NCBI RefSeq assembly: GCF_014287705.1
Contig: NZ_JACOOY010000001.1
Location: 231,602-295,601, forward strand
DNA length: 64,000 bases
Source of the DNA: Dorea_D hominis
GTDB lineage: Bacteria > Bacillota > Clostridia > Lachnospirales > Lachnospiraceae
Direction of reading: 5' to 3'
Both the position numbers and the translations under genes were made by a program. The notes beneath the pieces are model-generated. The model ran no database searches. It had not been told where the DNA came from and saw only the letters and a program-made list of their open reading frames with translations. Position 1 is the first letter of the stretch; every line of letters starts with the position of its first letter. This document shows positions 49,697 through 58,954 of the stretch, piece by piece.

Positions 49697-50929
49697 TTAT
49701 TCTGTCCCGCCACCAGTTGTATTATTATTGCTTTTACTTTTTCCGGAGTCACTGGTTGAGTTTGTAATCACCGGTTTATTACTGTTATTGTTATTGTTTA
49801 TATTACTGTTATTATCTGTATTCGTCTCTTCTTCTGTATTCATATTCGCTGGACGTACAACATTCGTCAGATTGGAAATCTCTGTTGAAATCATCTGCAC
49901 TGTAGAAGATACCGTTTTTGTCTCGTTCGGGTACAGGAACTTATGCAATTCTTCTACATTCTCAGCCAGTCCAAGCGGTACAACAACATCTCCTGCATTC
50001 CTGTAGATAATTCCATCCGTCTTCTCAAACGGGAAGCCCTGACTGTCACCCAGCTTATAACTTGAGGCACTCGCCGCAAGCGAAAGTACATCTTTCAGCG
50101 AAAAACTCGTAGATACCTGTGGAAATATCTTATCCACAATCTTATTAAGTGTACCAATGTCTGCCTTAATACCTTTTTCGTACAACTTCTTAATCACAAG
50201 ACGCTGTCTCTCTGTACGCTTGTAATCTCCGCCTTCCAGCTTACGAAGTCTTGCATATGTTACAGCCTGCGGTCCATCCAGTGTATAGACACCACCGCCA
50301 TTTAACTTATGCGCCTTCTTCTTGGATGCTTTTGCTGTCTCACCGACATACTTATTCAGCATCTTCGCTTCCGGATCGGTTACCTGTATCTTAATTCCGC
50401 CAAGCATATCTACCACATCAGACATTGCTTTGAAATCGACGGTTGCATAATCCTGAATATCCAGGTCCAGATTCTTGTTCAGCATGTTGATTGCTGCTTT
50501 CGGACCGCCTGAAAAATATGCATGATTCGCTTTATTATAGGTATTATCATCCTGCTGCAGAAGCGTATCTCGGTAAATGGACGCCATACGGATCACACCT
50601 TCTTTGTGGTCAAGCGCTACAATTATGATCGTATCCGTGCGCGTACCGGCTTCCAGTTCTCCTTCTCTGGAGTCGCCTCCGAATAACGCTACTGTTGTAT
50701 ATCCTTCCTTCTTCACCCCGGAATTGATTTTAATATCATCTGAGTTAATCTCTACACGCTGGAACTTGTCATACTTCGCCATGACAAAAGCTGTTGCGGA
50801 CAATGCCAGCAATATGATCACTTCGATTGCCAGTACGATTGCACGCCTTCTTCTTCTGTTCCTTCGCTTTTTTCTGGCCTTGGCAGCCTGCACTGCTTTA
50901 AGGTTTCTCTGATTCCTCTTCTTTGCCAT
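49697..50929 (-). CDS. LytR-CpsA-Psr (LCP) family glycopolymer ligase
   Basis: A 410-residue protein: basic cytoplasmic head, one transmembrane helix (IVLAIEVIILLALSATAFVM), then the LCP domain with VALFGGDSREGELEAGTRTDTIIIVALDHKEG, YRDTLLQQD, ITDPEAKMLNKYV-like segment and QAVTYARLRKLEGGDYKRTERQR. A low-complexity Asn/Ser/Thr tail ends it. LCP proteins transfer wall glycopolymers from lipid carrier to peptidoglycan. It lies just after glf. Confidence 0.93.
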   Translation of the reverse strand: MAKKRNQRNLKAVQAAKARKKRRNRRRRRAIVLAIEVIILLALSATAFVMAKYDKFQRVEINSDDIKINSGVKKEGYTTVALFGGDSREGELEAGTRTDTIIIVALDHKEGVIRMASIYRDTLLQQDDNTYNKANHAYFSGGPKAAINMLNKNLDLDIQDYATVDFKAMSDVVDMLGGIKIQVTDPEAKMLNKYVGETAKASKKKAHKLNGGGVYTLDGPQAVTYARLRKLEGGDYKRTERQRLVIKKLYEKGIKADIGTLNKIVDKIFPQVSTSFSLKDVLSLAASASSYKLGDSQGFPFEKTDGIIYRNAGDVVVPLGLAENVEELHKFLYPNETKTVSSTVQMISTEISNLTNVVRPANMNTEEETNTDNNSNINNNNNSNKPVITNSTSDSGKSKSNNNTTGGGTE

Positions 50930-50998
50930 ATCAAGCCTCACTTTTCTTTTTATACAAAATACTACAATATATTACTATATTTTTGCAAAAAGTGCAAC

Positions 50999-52099
50999 CT
51001 AAATTAACTCTTCTTTCGTAACCCGAAGAGCTTCTGCTACGACATGGTGCATATCCATGTATTTATATGTTCCAAGTCTTCCTCCAAAAATGACTTTCTT
51101 TTCTTCCTTTGCAAGTTTCTCATAAGAATGATACAGCATATTATTCTTCTCATTATTTACCGGATAGTAAGGCTCATCACCTTTCTTCCATGCTGCAGGA
51201 TATTCTCTGGATATGACTGTCTTATCCTGTGTGCCAAACTCGAAATGCTTGTGTTCAATGATTCTTGTGTACGGTACTTCGTATTCCGTATAATTTACAA
51301 CTGCATTTCCCTGATAATTCGGCTGATCCAGTACTTCCGTTTCAAAAGAAACACTACGGTACTCCAGTTCTCCGAACTGATATCCATAATATGCATCGAT
51401 CGGACCGGTATATACTATTTTCTCTGCAAGTGCATCCAGTTCGTCTTTGTGTTCCAGGTAATCCACACCAAGTCTTACTTCTGCCTTTGCAAGCATCTTC
51501 TCGATCATAGCTGTATATCCACCAATCGGGATTCCCTGATAAATATCATTAAAATAATTATTATCATAAATATACCGCACCGGCAGACGTTTAATAATCT
51601 CCGGTGGAAGCTCTGTTGCGCGATGCCCCCACTGCTTCTCTGTATATCCTTTGATCAGTTTCTCATAAATATCTTTTCCGACCAGGTTGAGTGCCTGTTC
51701 TTCCAGATTCGCCGGATGCTCTGTGCGATAAGCTGCTGCCTGTTCTTCGATCTTCGCTTTTGCCTCTGCCGGTGTCACAACACCCCACAGTTTATTGAAT
51801 GTGTTCATATTAAATGGAAGATTATAGATTTCTCCTTTATAATTCGCTACCGGGCTGTTCGTATAACGGTTGAACTCTGCAAACTGCTGTACATACTCCC
51901 AGACTTCTCTGTTGCTTGTATGGAAAATGTGCGCTCCATACTGGTGAACCTGAATTCCTTCAACTTCTTTTGTATAAATATTTCCACCAATATGATCTCT
52001 TTTCTCCACTACCAGACATTGTTTTCCTTTTTTCCCCGCTTCATACGCGAAAATGGATCCGAATAAACCAGATCCGACAATTAAATAATCATACATCAT
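50999..52099 (-). CDS. glf: UDP-galactopyranose mutase
   Basis: A 366-residue flavoprotein: YLIVGSGLFGSIFAYEAGKKGKQ (FAD site), HIGGNIYTKEVEGIQVHQYGAHIFHTSN, FNMNTFNKLWGV, EKQWGHRATELP, and IPIGGYTAMIEKML. It makes UDP-galactofuranose from UDP-galactopyranose. Its presence suggests that the surface polysaccharide of this strain contains galactofuranose. It is flanked by two LCP genes. ATG at 52096 is an alternative start. Confidence 0.97.
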   Translation of the reverse strand: MMYDYLIVGSGLFGSIFAYEAGKKGKQCLVVEKRDHIGGNIYTKEVEGIQVHQYGAHIFHTSNREVWEYVQQFAEFNRYTNSPVANYKGEIYNLPFNMNTFNKLWGVVTPAEAKAKIEEQAAAYRTEHPANLEEQALNLVGKDIYEKLIKGYTEKQWGHRATELPPEIIKRLPVRYIYDNNYFNDIYQGIPIGGYTAMIEKMLAKAEVRLGVDYLEHKDELDALAEKIVYTGPIDAYYGYQFGELEYRSVSFETEVLDQPNYQGNAVVNYTEYEVPYTRIIEHKHFEFGTQDKTVISREYPAAWKKGDEPYYPVNNEKNNMLYHSYEKLAKEEKKVIFGGRLGTYKYMDMHHVVAEALRVTKEELI

Positions 52100-52146
52100 T
52101 TTTCCACCCGTTTTTCTACACTTTTTTTTGTTTATTCTAACAAAAA

Positions 52147-52178
52147 AAGGATGTACATGTCAATTATGTACACCCTTT
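52147..52178 (-). terminator. Terminator between the LCP gene and glf
   Basis: GG-TGTACAT and ATGTACA-CC form a stem of about 10 bp. On the minus strand it is followed by CCTTTTTTT. It lies 15 bases after the stop of the 492-residue LCP gene. Confidence 0.75.
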
Positions 52179-52192
52179 CCTTATTATTTTAC

Positions 52193-53671
52193 TTATTCTG
52201 CTTCGTTTTCACTGCTTCCGCCTCCGGTATTGCCGTCTCCGGATTCACTGCTTCCGCCTCCGGATTCACTGCTTCCATCTCCGGTATTACTTCCAGAGTT
52301 TCCGCCTGTACTGCCTCCGGTATTTCCACCTGTACTGCCTCCGGTATTTCCACCTGTGCTGCCTCCGGTATTTCCAGAATGATTTCCCGAATTGTTATTC
52401 TTATTGCTGTTGTTATTTTTATTACTGTTTGTACCGCTGTTTCCGTTGTTACGATTACTGTTCTTATTATTATGGTAACTGCTGTTGTTATTCTTATAAG
52501 ACCTTGTCGGTGTATACTTATTCGATTCCTGTGCCTTATCTTCCGGCGTTATCTTATATGTCTTACTGTTCAGCGTCGAACTGCTTTCTGCCTGTCTCTG
52601 TCCGACTCTTGCGACAACTGCATTGCTGATTGTCTTCACTTCACTGGATGTTTTGTAATTTTCATCATCATACAGAAACTTATGCAGTTCTTTTACATTG
52701 TTGTCCAGTTTTACCGGAATAACAATACTTCCCAGTCCGGAAATCGTATCTGTCGTTTTTTCAAACGGGAATCCGGATGAGGCACCGATCTTATACTTTG
52801 TAAAATCTTTCGCATAAGAGAGGATCTCTGCTGCTGAAAAGTTTGTCTTAATTGTCGGAAGTAATTTATCAATGATCTTGTTGATCGTAGCAAAATCTGA
52901 TTTCTGTGCCTTCTCAACGATCTTCTGGATAACGAGACGCTGTCTCTCCGTTCGTGTGAAATCCCCGCCCGCTGTTGAACGGATACGTGCATAGGTTGTC
53001 GCCTGCACACCATTGAGATGCTGTTTTCCAGGCTTGGTAACTTTCTTTGCCTTTTTCTTTGCAACTCTGGCTGTCTCACCAACAAACTTATTCAGATACT
53101 GAATCTCTTCTTTTTTCACATTTATATCCAGACCACCAAGTAAGTCTATCGTTTCTGAAATAGCTGCAAAATCCACAGTTGCAAACTTTTCAATATCCAG
53201 ATCCAGATTCTTATTCAGCATATTGATTGCCTGTGTCGGACCACCGAAACTATATGCTGCATTACATTTCTGCAGGTGTCCGTCTTTGATGTCCAGAAGA
53301 GTATCTCTGTAAACACTGGACATACGCACTTCTTTTGTCTTATTATTCAGACTTGCTACAATAATACAGTCTGTTCTGGTTCCTTTTTCCAGCTCACCGC
53401 TTCTGGAATCGATTCCGAAAAGTGCTACATTCGTATAACCTTCCCCGGTCTCTTCTGCTTCTTTGTTCACCTGAATATCTGCCGCATCGATTTCCTCCGT
53501 GTCAAGTTTGCCAAGCTTGGCTGCCACAAATATCACGCCACTTGCCGCAAGACAAAGCACCAGACTTCCCATACAGAGTGCAATCTTCTTTCCTATGCTT
53601 AGACGCGAGAACCAGTTTCCTGCTCTTCTTCTGCGTCTTCTGCGCCTCTTTCCTGCCATGTTGTACCCCAT
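52193..53671 (-). CDS. LytR-CpsA-Psr (LCP) family glycopolymer ligase with repeat tail
   Basis: A 492-residue paralogue of the protein encoded beyond glf: a basic head full of arginines, one transmembrane helix (IALCMGSLVLCLAASGVIFV), and the LCP domain with VALFGIDSRSGELEKGTRTDCIIVASLNNKT, YRDTLLDIKDG and QATTYARIRSTAGGDFTRTERQR. The last 110 residues are Asn/Lys-rich then Gly/Ser/Thr-rich, with STGGNTGG units encoded by 24-base DNA repeats. The start is uncertain: 53671 or, four codons on, 53659. Confidence 0.92.
   Translation of the reverse strand: MGYNMAGKRRRRRRRRAGNWFSRLSIGKKIALCMGSLVLCLAASGVIFVAAKLGKLDTEEIDAADIQVNKEAEETGEGYTNVALFGIDSRSGELEKGTRTDCIIVASLNNKTKEVRMSSVYRDTLLDIKDGHLQKCNAAYSFGGPTQAINMLNKNLDLDIEKFATVDFAAISETIDLLGGLDINVKKEEIQYLNKFVGETARVAKKKAKKVTKPGKQHLNGVQATTYARIRSTAGGDFTRTERQRLVIQKIVEKAQKSDFATINKIIDKLLPTIKTNFSAAEILSYAKDFTKYKIGASSGFPFEKTTDTISGLGSIVIPVKLDNNVKELHKFLYDDENYKTSSEVKTISNAVVARVGQRQAESSSTLNSKTYKITPEDKAQESNKYTPTRSYKNNNSSYHNNKNSNRNNGNSGTNSNKNNNSNKNNNSGNHSGNTGGSTGGNTGGSTGGNTGGSTGGNSGSNTGDGSSESGGGSSESGDGNTGGGSSENEAE
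52305..52376. repeat. Three 24-base tandem repeats in the LCP tail
   Basis: Units at 52305-52328, 52329-52352 and 52353-52376 are identical apart from one base in the third. They code for Gly-Gly-Ser/Asn-Thr units in the extracellular tail and may vary in number between strains by slippage. Confidence 0.9.
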
Positions 53672-53683
53672 TTCTTCTTAAAT

Positions 53684-55579
53684 TTATCTTGTCATGCCAT
53701 TCTTCGGATTCGAGTAAAATCCATAAACCTTTTTCGTCCCGTTCTTCTGATATGCACGTATTTTATACTTGTACTTTGTACGCTTTTTCAGTCCTTTATC
53801 CGTATAAGAAACAGTTTTTGGATTCGTGAGCGTTTTTATCTTCTTATACGCTTTCTTCTTCGTATTATAGCGGACAATCTCATACCCATCCACACCGATA
53901 ATCTGTTTCCAGCTTAGTTTTATTTTACTTTTTGAAACAGCCTGTGTCTTAAGAGATGGAAAACCAATGCGTGCTCCCGCACCGGTCTTTATGTAGCTTT
54001 TCATTACATATCCCGTCTTCTTCGTTCCGTTCAGCTTCGCTGTAACTTTATACCAACCGCCGCGTGCTCCTGTTACCGATACTGTTTTTCCTCTTGTAAG
54101 AGTTCCCTGGCTCTTATAAGAAGTAGATGGTCCTTTGCGGAAATTCACACTTGAAACGCTGACTCTTCCTGTCTCTGCTTTCTTCGTTACCGCTTTTGCT
54201 TCTGTATACCCGCTGTATCCTTTTACGCCACTTACCGATTTATATGCACGAATCCGGTATGTATAGGTCTTAGAAGCATCCAGATCCGCATCTGTATAAG
54301 ATAACGTCTTCGGACTTGTAACGGTCTTTATCGTAGTATAAGACTTCTTCACAGAATCATAACGCTGTATAATATATCCGCTTGCGTCTGCTGACTGTTT
54401 CCAGCCAAGTGAAATCCGATTCAGTGCTGTTCCTTTTGCTGAAAGTGCGGTGCCGTCAATTCCGGTTACACCTGTAGCTGCCGGTGTGAAAGAACTGTAA
54501 TCTTCCCCTGCATCTTCCTCTAAAAATGCACGCACTTTATAAGTTCCCGCCTCGCCTTTTCCAAGTCCGGTATCTGTATAAGTTGTTGCATCCGCATCTT
54601 CGATCGTTGCAATCTTTACGTATTTATCTGCTGTATTTTTCTTGAAAACTTCATAGCCGAATGCATGCTCGATCGGATCCCACTGCATCGTAATACTGTC
54701 CTGTGTTGTCTTTTTTATCTTCAAAGTTTCCTGCTGTTTTACATAACGAAAATTCATATCTACATTATTATCATTGATTCCGCTTATTCTTCCAGTCGGG
54801 CTATACTGCCAGTATTCGTATGTTCTTCCATAAGTAACTTTTGTATTATACTGTGCCAGCCAGATCTTATATTTACCATCGATCTGATCTGCATACATAT
54901 CATTTGTCAGCATCGAACGATTCGCATAAACCATCGGTGTGTAGCCTTTGGATGCAACTCTTGCGCAAAACGCATTGCAGATCTTCGTCTTCTTCGCTCT
55001 GCTGAGTTTCGCAGTTGCCAGTCTTCCCAGCGTCGGCGTTACATATTCGTAATCCAGGACAATCGGAAGCTTTAATTTGTATTTGCTGACTTTTGAAATA
55101 ATATAATCCGCTTCTTCTCTCGCTTCTTTCTCTGTGATCGCCTGTGAGAAAATATAAGCGCCAACCGGGATGCCCGCATTGATCGCTGCCGGAATATAAT
55201 TATCTACCTGCTTGTCCGGATATAATTTTCCTTCTCCGTAAGAGCGGTATCCCGCACGGATGATCGCAAACTGCACACCGGCAGCCTTTACTTTCTTCCA
55301 ATCAATATTCCCCTGATGATAAGATACATCAATTCCGGTCTGGATCTCATATCCGACTTTAAACTTAGACGCATGCTGATATTTCGAATTGTTGATCACT
55401 GCTCTTGCTTTTGCCGAAGCAAGTGTATCATAAAATTCCGGTGCAATCTTTCCATTCAGACGGTAATCTCCCGGGTCACCATCTTCAGGTATCTCTGCGG
55501 CTTTTGTACAAAACGGAAGCATGGAAATACTTACACACATTGTCAGAAGCGCCGCCAGTATTCTTGTTCTCTTTTTCAT
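53684..55579 (-). CDS. Secreted GH25 muramidase with FN3 and SH3 domains
   Basis: A 631-residue protein: signal peptide (residues 1-27), GH25 lysozyme domain at about 75-285 (IQTGIDVSYHQGNIDWKKVK, AIIRAGYRSYGEG, LPIVLDYEYV with the catalytic acids), two FN3-like domains, an SH3b domain with SVNFRKGPSTSYKSQGTLTRG, and a final FN3-like domain. It should cleave the glycan strand of peptidoglycan outside the cell. It is the tandem partner of the next GH25 gene; both begin their mature part with an NG-K-I-A-P-E-F-like segment. Confidence 0.93.
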   Translation of the reverse strand: MKKRTRILAALLTMCVSISMLPFCTKAAEIPEDGDPGDYRLNGKIAPEFYDTLASAKARAVINNSKYQHASKFKVGYEIQTGIDVSYHQGNIDWKKVKAAGVQFAIIRAGYRSYGEGKLYPDKQVDNYIPAAINAGIPVGAYIFSQAITEKEAREEADYIISKVSKYKLKLPIVLDYEYVTPTLGRLATAKLSRAKKTKICNAFCARVASKGYTPMVYANRSMLTNDMYADQIDGKYKIWLAQYNTKVTYGRTYEYWQYSPTGRISGINDNNVDMNFRYVKQQETLKIKKTTQDSITMQWDPIEHAFGYEVFKKNTADKYVKIATIEDADATTYTDTGLGKGEAGTYKVRAFLEEDAGEDYSSFTPAATGVTGIDGTALSAKGTALNRISLGWKQSADASGYIIQRYDSVKKSYTTIKTVTSPKTLSYTDADLDASKTYTYRIRAYKSVSGVKGYSGYTEAKAVTKKAETGRVSVSSVNFRKGPSTSYKSQGTLTRGKTVSVTGARGGWYKVTAKLNGTKKTGYVMKSYIKTGAGARIGFPSLKTQAVSKSKIKLSWKQIIGVDGYEIVRYNTKKKAYKKIKTLTNPKTVSYTDKGLKKRTKYKYKIRAYQKNGTKKVYGFYSNPKNGMTR

Positions 55580-55648
55580 TCTACTTTTATAATCTCCTCA
55601 TATTCTGGTATTGCCTGTCATTCCATGAAAGTTAAACTAATTTTTAAT

Positions 55649-57256
55649 TTACAATATACTTACATAACTTGTCAACATATAGCCGGTCTTTTTCTTGCCT
55701 TTTACAGAAAATGAGATTTTATACCAGCTTCCCTTTGTTCCTGTCACCGAAATCTTTGTTCCTTTTGTAAGAGTTGTCACTTTTTTATAAGAAGTTCCCG
55801 GACCTTTACGCACATTGACATTCGTTGCATTTACTTTTGCCTGACGCGATGTGATCTTCACATAATCATCTAAAATATAGCCTGTTTTACTCTTTCCGTT
55901 TATACTTGCTTTTACTTTATACCAGCTTCCACTCTTCCCAGTCAGAGTAACATTTTTTCCTTTTTTCAACTGCGCGATCTTTGCTTTAGAAATTGATGCG
56001 CCTTTACGGAAATTTACATTGCTGCCTTTGATTTTTCCGGAAACCGCTTTTTTCGTAGTCGCTTTCACAGCCGAAGTATAGGAACTGTACACTGTTGTTC
56101 CGTTTGCTTTCTTATATGCACGGACACGATATTTGTATGTCGTTGCTGCATTTAAACCTGTATGATTGTAGGACACTGTAGAACCATTGCTAATCGTCTT
56201 TATTGTCTCGTAGGCTTTTTTTGAGCTATTGTATTTTTGAATCTTATAACCGCTTGCTCCGTTCACTTTACTCCAGGATAATTTTACCGTATAAAAATTC
56301 TTTCCGGATGCTTTAAGAGCCGGAGTCTTCAATGTTCCGGATGCTGTTGTGTCTGAAGTATCTTTTTTTATGTAGCGGAAGTTCATATCCACCCTTCCGC
56401 TGATTCCATCCACAGCTCCGGCCGCAGAATATTGCCAGAAATTATAATCTCCGGTATACGTCGTTTTAGATGTATAATTGGCAAGCCAGATCATATAGTT
56501 TTTGCTGATATCGGATGCATTTAACTTATTTTTCAACATATCAGCATTTGCATATACCATCGGTGTGTATCCTTTAGATGCCACTCTCGCGCAAAATGCA
56601 TTGCATATGGCAGTTGCCTTTGATTTGCTTAATTTGGCATCATAGAGACGTCCTTCATTCTTCCCGCTATCACTGTAATATTCAAAATCCATCACCAGTG
56701 GCAGTGTAATCTTATATCCTTTTACCTGGGAAATCAGAAGATCTGCTTCTGCTTTTGCCTCTGCTTCCGTCGTTGCCTGTGAAAATATGTATGCCCCTAC
56801 AGGAATTCCTGCTGCAAGCGCGTTTTTCAGATTTGTCACACCTGTTTCATCGATTCCCATGGATCCGGCAGAGCCATATCCGCGGTAAGCCATACGCACC
56901 AGCGCAAACTGAACACCGGCTTTTTTCGCTCTGCCCCAGTCAATCTTTCCATTCCATTTGGATACATCGACTCCGGTCTGGATTGTATAACCGCTCTTGA
57001 ACTTATCTGCATGCTTATAGTTCGCCGTTGTTCTTGTCATTGACTGTCCACCAAAAAATTCCGGTGCAATATGTCCGGCTAATCTTCCGGCTCCCGGATC
57101 GTCTGCTCCGTTCACATTAGAAGCTTCTGTATTTTCCGTTTCCTGTGTTACTGTTGTTTCTGCCGTCGCATCCTGCGCATATACAGATGCCGGAACTGCG
57201 GTCACACAAAGTGCCAGTGCTGTCATCATTGCTACAAGTATATTCCGTTTCTTCAT
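55649..57256 (-). CDS. Secreted GH25 muramidase with FN3 and two SH3b domains
   Basis: A 535-residue protein: signal peptide (residues 1-28), a T/E-rich segment, GH25 domain at about 90-300 (IQTGVDVSKWNGKIDWGRAK, ALVRMAYRGYG, LPLVMDFEYYSDSG), one FN3-like domain, and two SH3b domains (SNVNFRKGASISKAKIAQL and ATNVNVRKGPGTSYKKVTTL). Domain order differs from that of its neighbour (53684), which has three FN3-like and one SH3b domain. The two arose by tandem duplication with later domain shuffling. Confidence 0.93.
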   Translation of the reverse strand: MKKRNILVAMMTALALCVTAVPASVYAQDATAETTVTQETENTEASNVNGADDPGAGRLAGHIAPEFFGGQSMTRTTANYKHADKFKSGYTIQTGVDVSKWNGKIDWGRAKKAGVQFALVRMAYRGYGSAGSMGIDETGVTNLKNALAAGIPVGAYIFSQATTEAEAKAEADLLISQVKGYKITLPLVMDFEYYSDSGKNEGRLYDAKLSKSKATAICNAFCARVASKGYTPMVYANADMLKNKLNASDISKNYMIWLANYTSKTTYTGDYNFWQYSAAGAVDGISGRVDMNFRYIKKDTSDTTASGTLKTPALKASGKNFYTVKLSWSKVNGASGYKIQKYNSSKKAYETIKTISNGSTVSYNHTGLNAATTYKYRVRAYKKANGTTVYSSYTSAVKATTKKAVSGKIKGSNVNFRKGASISKAKIAQLKKGKNVTLTGKSGSWYKVKASINGKSKTGYILDDYVKITSRQAKVNATNVNVRKGPGTSYKKVTTLTKGTKISVTGTKGSWYKISFSVKGKKKTGYMLTSYVSIL

Positions 57257-57439
57257 ATTTATTATCTCCTGTTCTATTTCCCTACACCCAAATCATCTGC
57301 AGAAACTATTTCTAACAATTTCTTTCAGATAATAGCTTTACTAAAACAGAATACCGTAACAATGCGGTTATTGTCAAATTTCAGGAAGCTGTATTGGCAT
57401 TTTCTATAAAATATTTTAATTATAGGAAAAAGATGGAAT

Positions 57440-57850
57440 TTATTCTTTTCCACCTTTAAAAACTACAAATCTCTGTCCAAAATAATTCAGTCCCACAAAC
57501 AGACACATTCCCGCAAACATGGCAATATTATCTTGTATCTTTGTGCCATATCCGTTGAAGATCTGATATACACATGGCTTTGCGATACCATATGCCAGAA
57601 CATAACAAATTACAATATTTACAGCAAATGTTATCACTTCGCGAAGTGATTTTTCTTTACTCCGGAACGTAAAATGTTTATTCAGAAAATAACTTACAAT
57701 ACTTCCTATAATATAATTGCACGCGGAAGCAATCCAGTATCCGGTATGGAATCCATTATACAGCAAAAACATTACCGCTGATCCCACCAGTGTATTGATC
57801 ACTCCGACGATCAAAAATTTTATTGTTACCCAATCAATTACTTTCTTCAT
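57440..57850 (-). CDS. gtrA: GtrA-family lipid-linked sugar flippase
   Basis: A 136-residue protein with four transmembrane helices: FLIVGVINTLVGSAVMFLLYNG, YWIASACNYIIGSIVSYFLNKHFTF, and two later ones, with the GtrA signature NYIIGSIVSYFLNKHFTFR. GtrA is thought to flip undecaprenyl-phosphate-sugar across the membrane. It stands with a GtrB-like synthase and a GT-C protein, the three-part glycosylation set. Confidence 0.88.
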   Translation of the reverse strand: MKKVIDWVTIKFLIVGVINTLVGSAVMFLLYNGFHTGYWIASACNYIIGSIVSYFLNKHFTFRSKEKSLREVITFAVNIVICYVLAYGIAKPCVYQIFNGYGTKIQDNIAMFAGMCLFVGLNYFGQRFVVFKGGKE

Positions 57851-57910
57851 CTTATTTTCGTTCTTCCCTCTTTTGTTTTCTTTTTCTATTGCCTTTTATT
57901 CTCTCTCATT

Positions 57911-58951
57911 TTACTTTTTATCAGTTCCCATATCCTGCTTGGCATCTGTATCTTTGTAAGTACGCTCACTGATAATGTAACGTGGGCGATGCTTAGTCTC
58001 CAGATAAATCTTTCCGATATATTCTCCGATCACACCAAGAAATAACATCTGGATTCCTCCGATAAAACATACAATACAGGTTACACTCGCCCATCCCGGT
58101 GCCGTCTCTCCAACCAGCGCACCGATCACTGCCCAAAGGATTCCGATAAAACTCAGACTTGCAACAAGCAACCCAAAGGAAGTAATCAGACGAATCGGTT
58201 TTACTGACAGACTGGTAATTCCATCAAATGCTAAAGCCAGCATTTTCTTTAACGGATAATGGCTTTCTCCGGCGATACGCTCTGCTCTTTCATAATATAC
58301 AGACGTACTTTTAAAACCAACAAGTGGAACCATGCCACGAAGGAAAATGTTTACTTCTTTATAATTCGCAAATTCCTGTAATACACGACTGGAAATCAGG
58401 CGATAATCTGCATGATTATAAACAACCTCTGCTCCCATCCAGTTTAATAACTTATAAAATCCTTCTGCCGTAAACCGCTTAAAAACTGTATCCGTATCTC
58501 GTTTTGAACGTACGCCATACACAACTTCACAGCCATCCAGATACGCATCTACCATACGATCCATGGCGTTAATATCATCTTGTCCGTCGCAATCAATCGA
58601 AATTGTAATATCACACTGGTCTTTTGCTTCCATAAGACCTGCCAGTACAGCATTCTGATGTCCTCGGTTCCGGCTCTGGCAGATTCCAATATAATGCGGA
58701 TCTTCTGCTGAAAGTTTCCGGATAATATCCCATGTTGAATCTTTTGATCCATCATTTACAAATAATATCCGGCTGTCATCTGTAATCTTTTCTTCTGTTA
58801 CTAACTGCCGGATCTTTGCCAGAAACTGCTTACTGGTAATCGGCAGTACTTCCTCTTCATTGTAACACGGAATCACAATATAAAGAGTTGGTGTTTTCTC
58901 TCTGATATTCTTTATTTCTATATTGTTCTCCATATTTGTTTCTGCCTTCAT
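57911..58951 (-). CDS. gtrB: GtrB/DPM1-like lipid-phosphate-sugar synthase
   Basis: A 346-residue glycosyltransferase family 2 protein: LYIVIPCYNEEEVLPIT, ILFVNDGSKDSTWDI, QSRNRGHQNAVLAGLMEAK, ITISIDCDGQDDIN (D-x-D), VVYGVRSKRDTDTVFKR and VPLVGFKSTSVYYERAERIAGESHYPL, then two transmembrane helices at the C-terminus (about residues 240-330). It transfers a sugar to undecaprenyl phosphate on the inner side for GtrA to flip. It lies 3 bases after the next gene, the first GT-C protein. Confidence 0.92.
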   Translation of the reverse strand: MKAETNMENNIEIKNIREKTPTLYIVIPCYNEEEVLPITSKQFLAKIRQLVTEEKITDDSRILFVNDGSKDSTWDIIRKLSAEDPHYIGICQSRNRGHQNAVLAGLMEAKDQCDITISIDCDGQDDINAMDRMVDAYLDGCEVVYGVRSKRDTDTVFKRFTAEGFYKLLNWMGAEVVYNHADYRLISSRVLQEFANYKEVNIFLRGMVPLVGFKSTSVYYERAERIAGESHYPLKKMLALAFDGITSLSVKPIRLITSFGLLVASLSFIGILWAVIGALVGETAPGWASVTCIVCFIGGIQMLFLGVIGEYIGKIYLETKHRPRYIISERTYKDTDAKQDMGTDKK

Positions 58952-58954
58952 CTG

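Noticed and set aside
51044..52066. A 340-codon plus-strand frame opposite glf
   Set aside because: It is antisense to a clearly conserved UDP-galactopyranose mutase, has cysteine/phenylalanine-rich translation without family features, and no ribosome site.
52200..52380. Short repeats that might suggest a CRISPR array
   Set aside because: Units are contiguous 24-base repeats without spacers and are in frame within the LCP gene, coding for a Gly/Ser/Thr tail.
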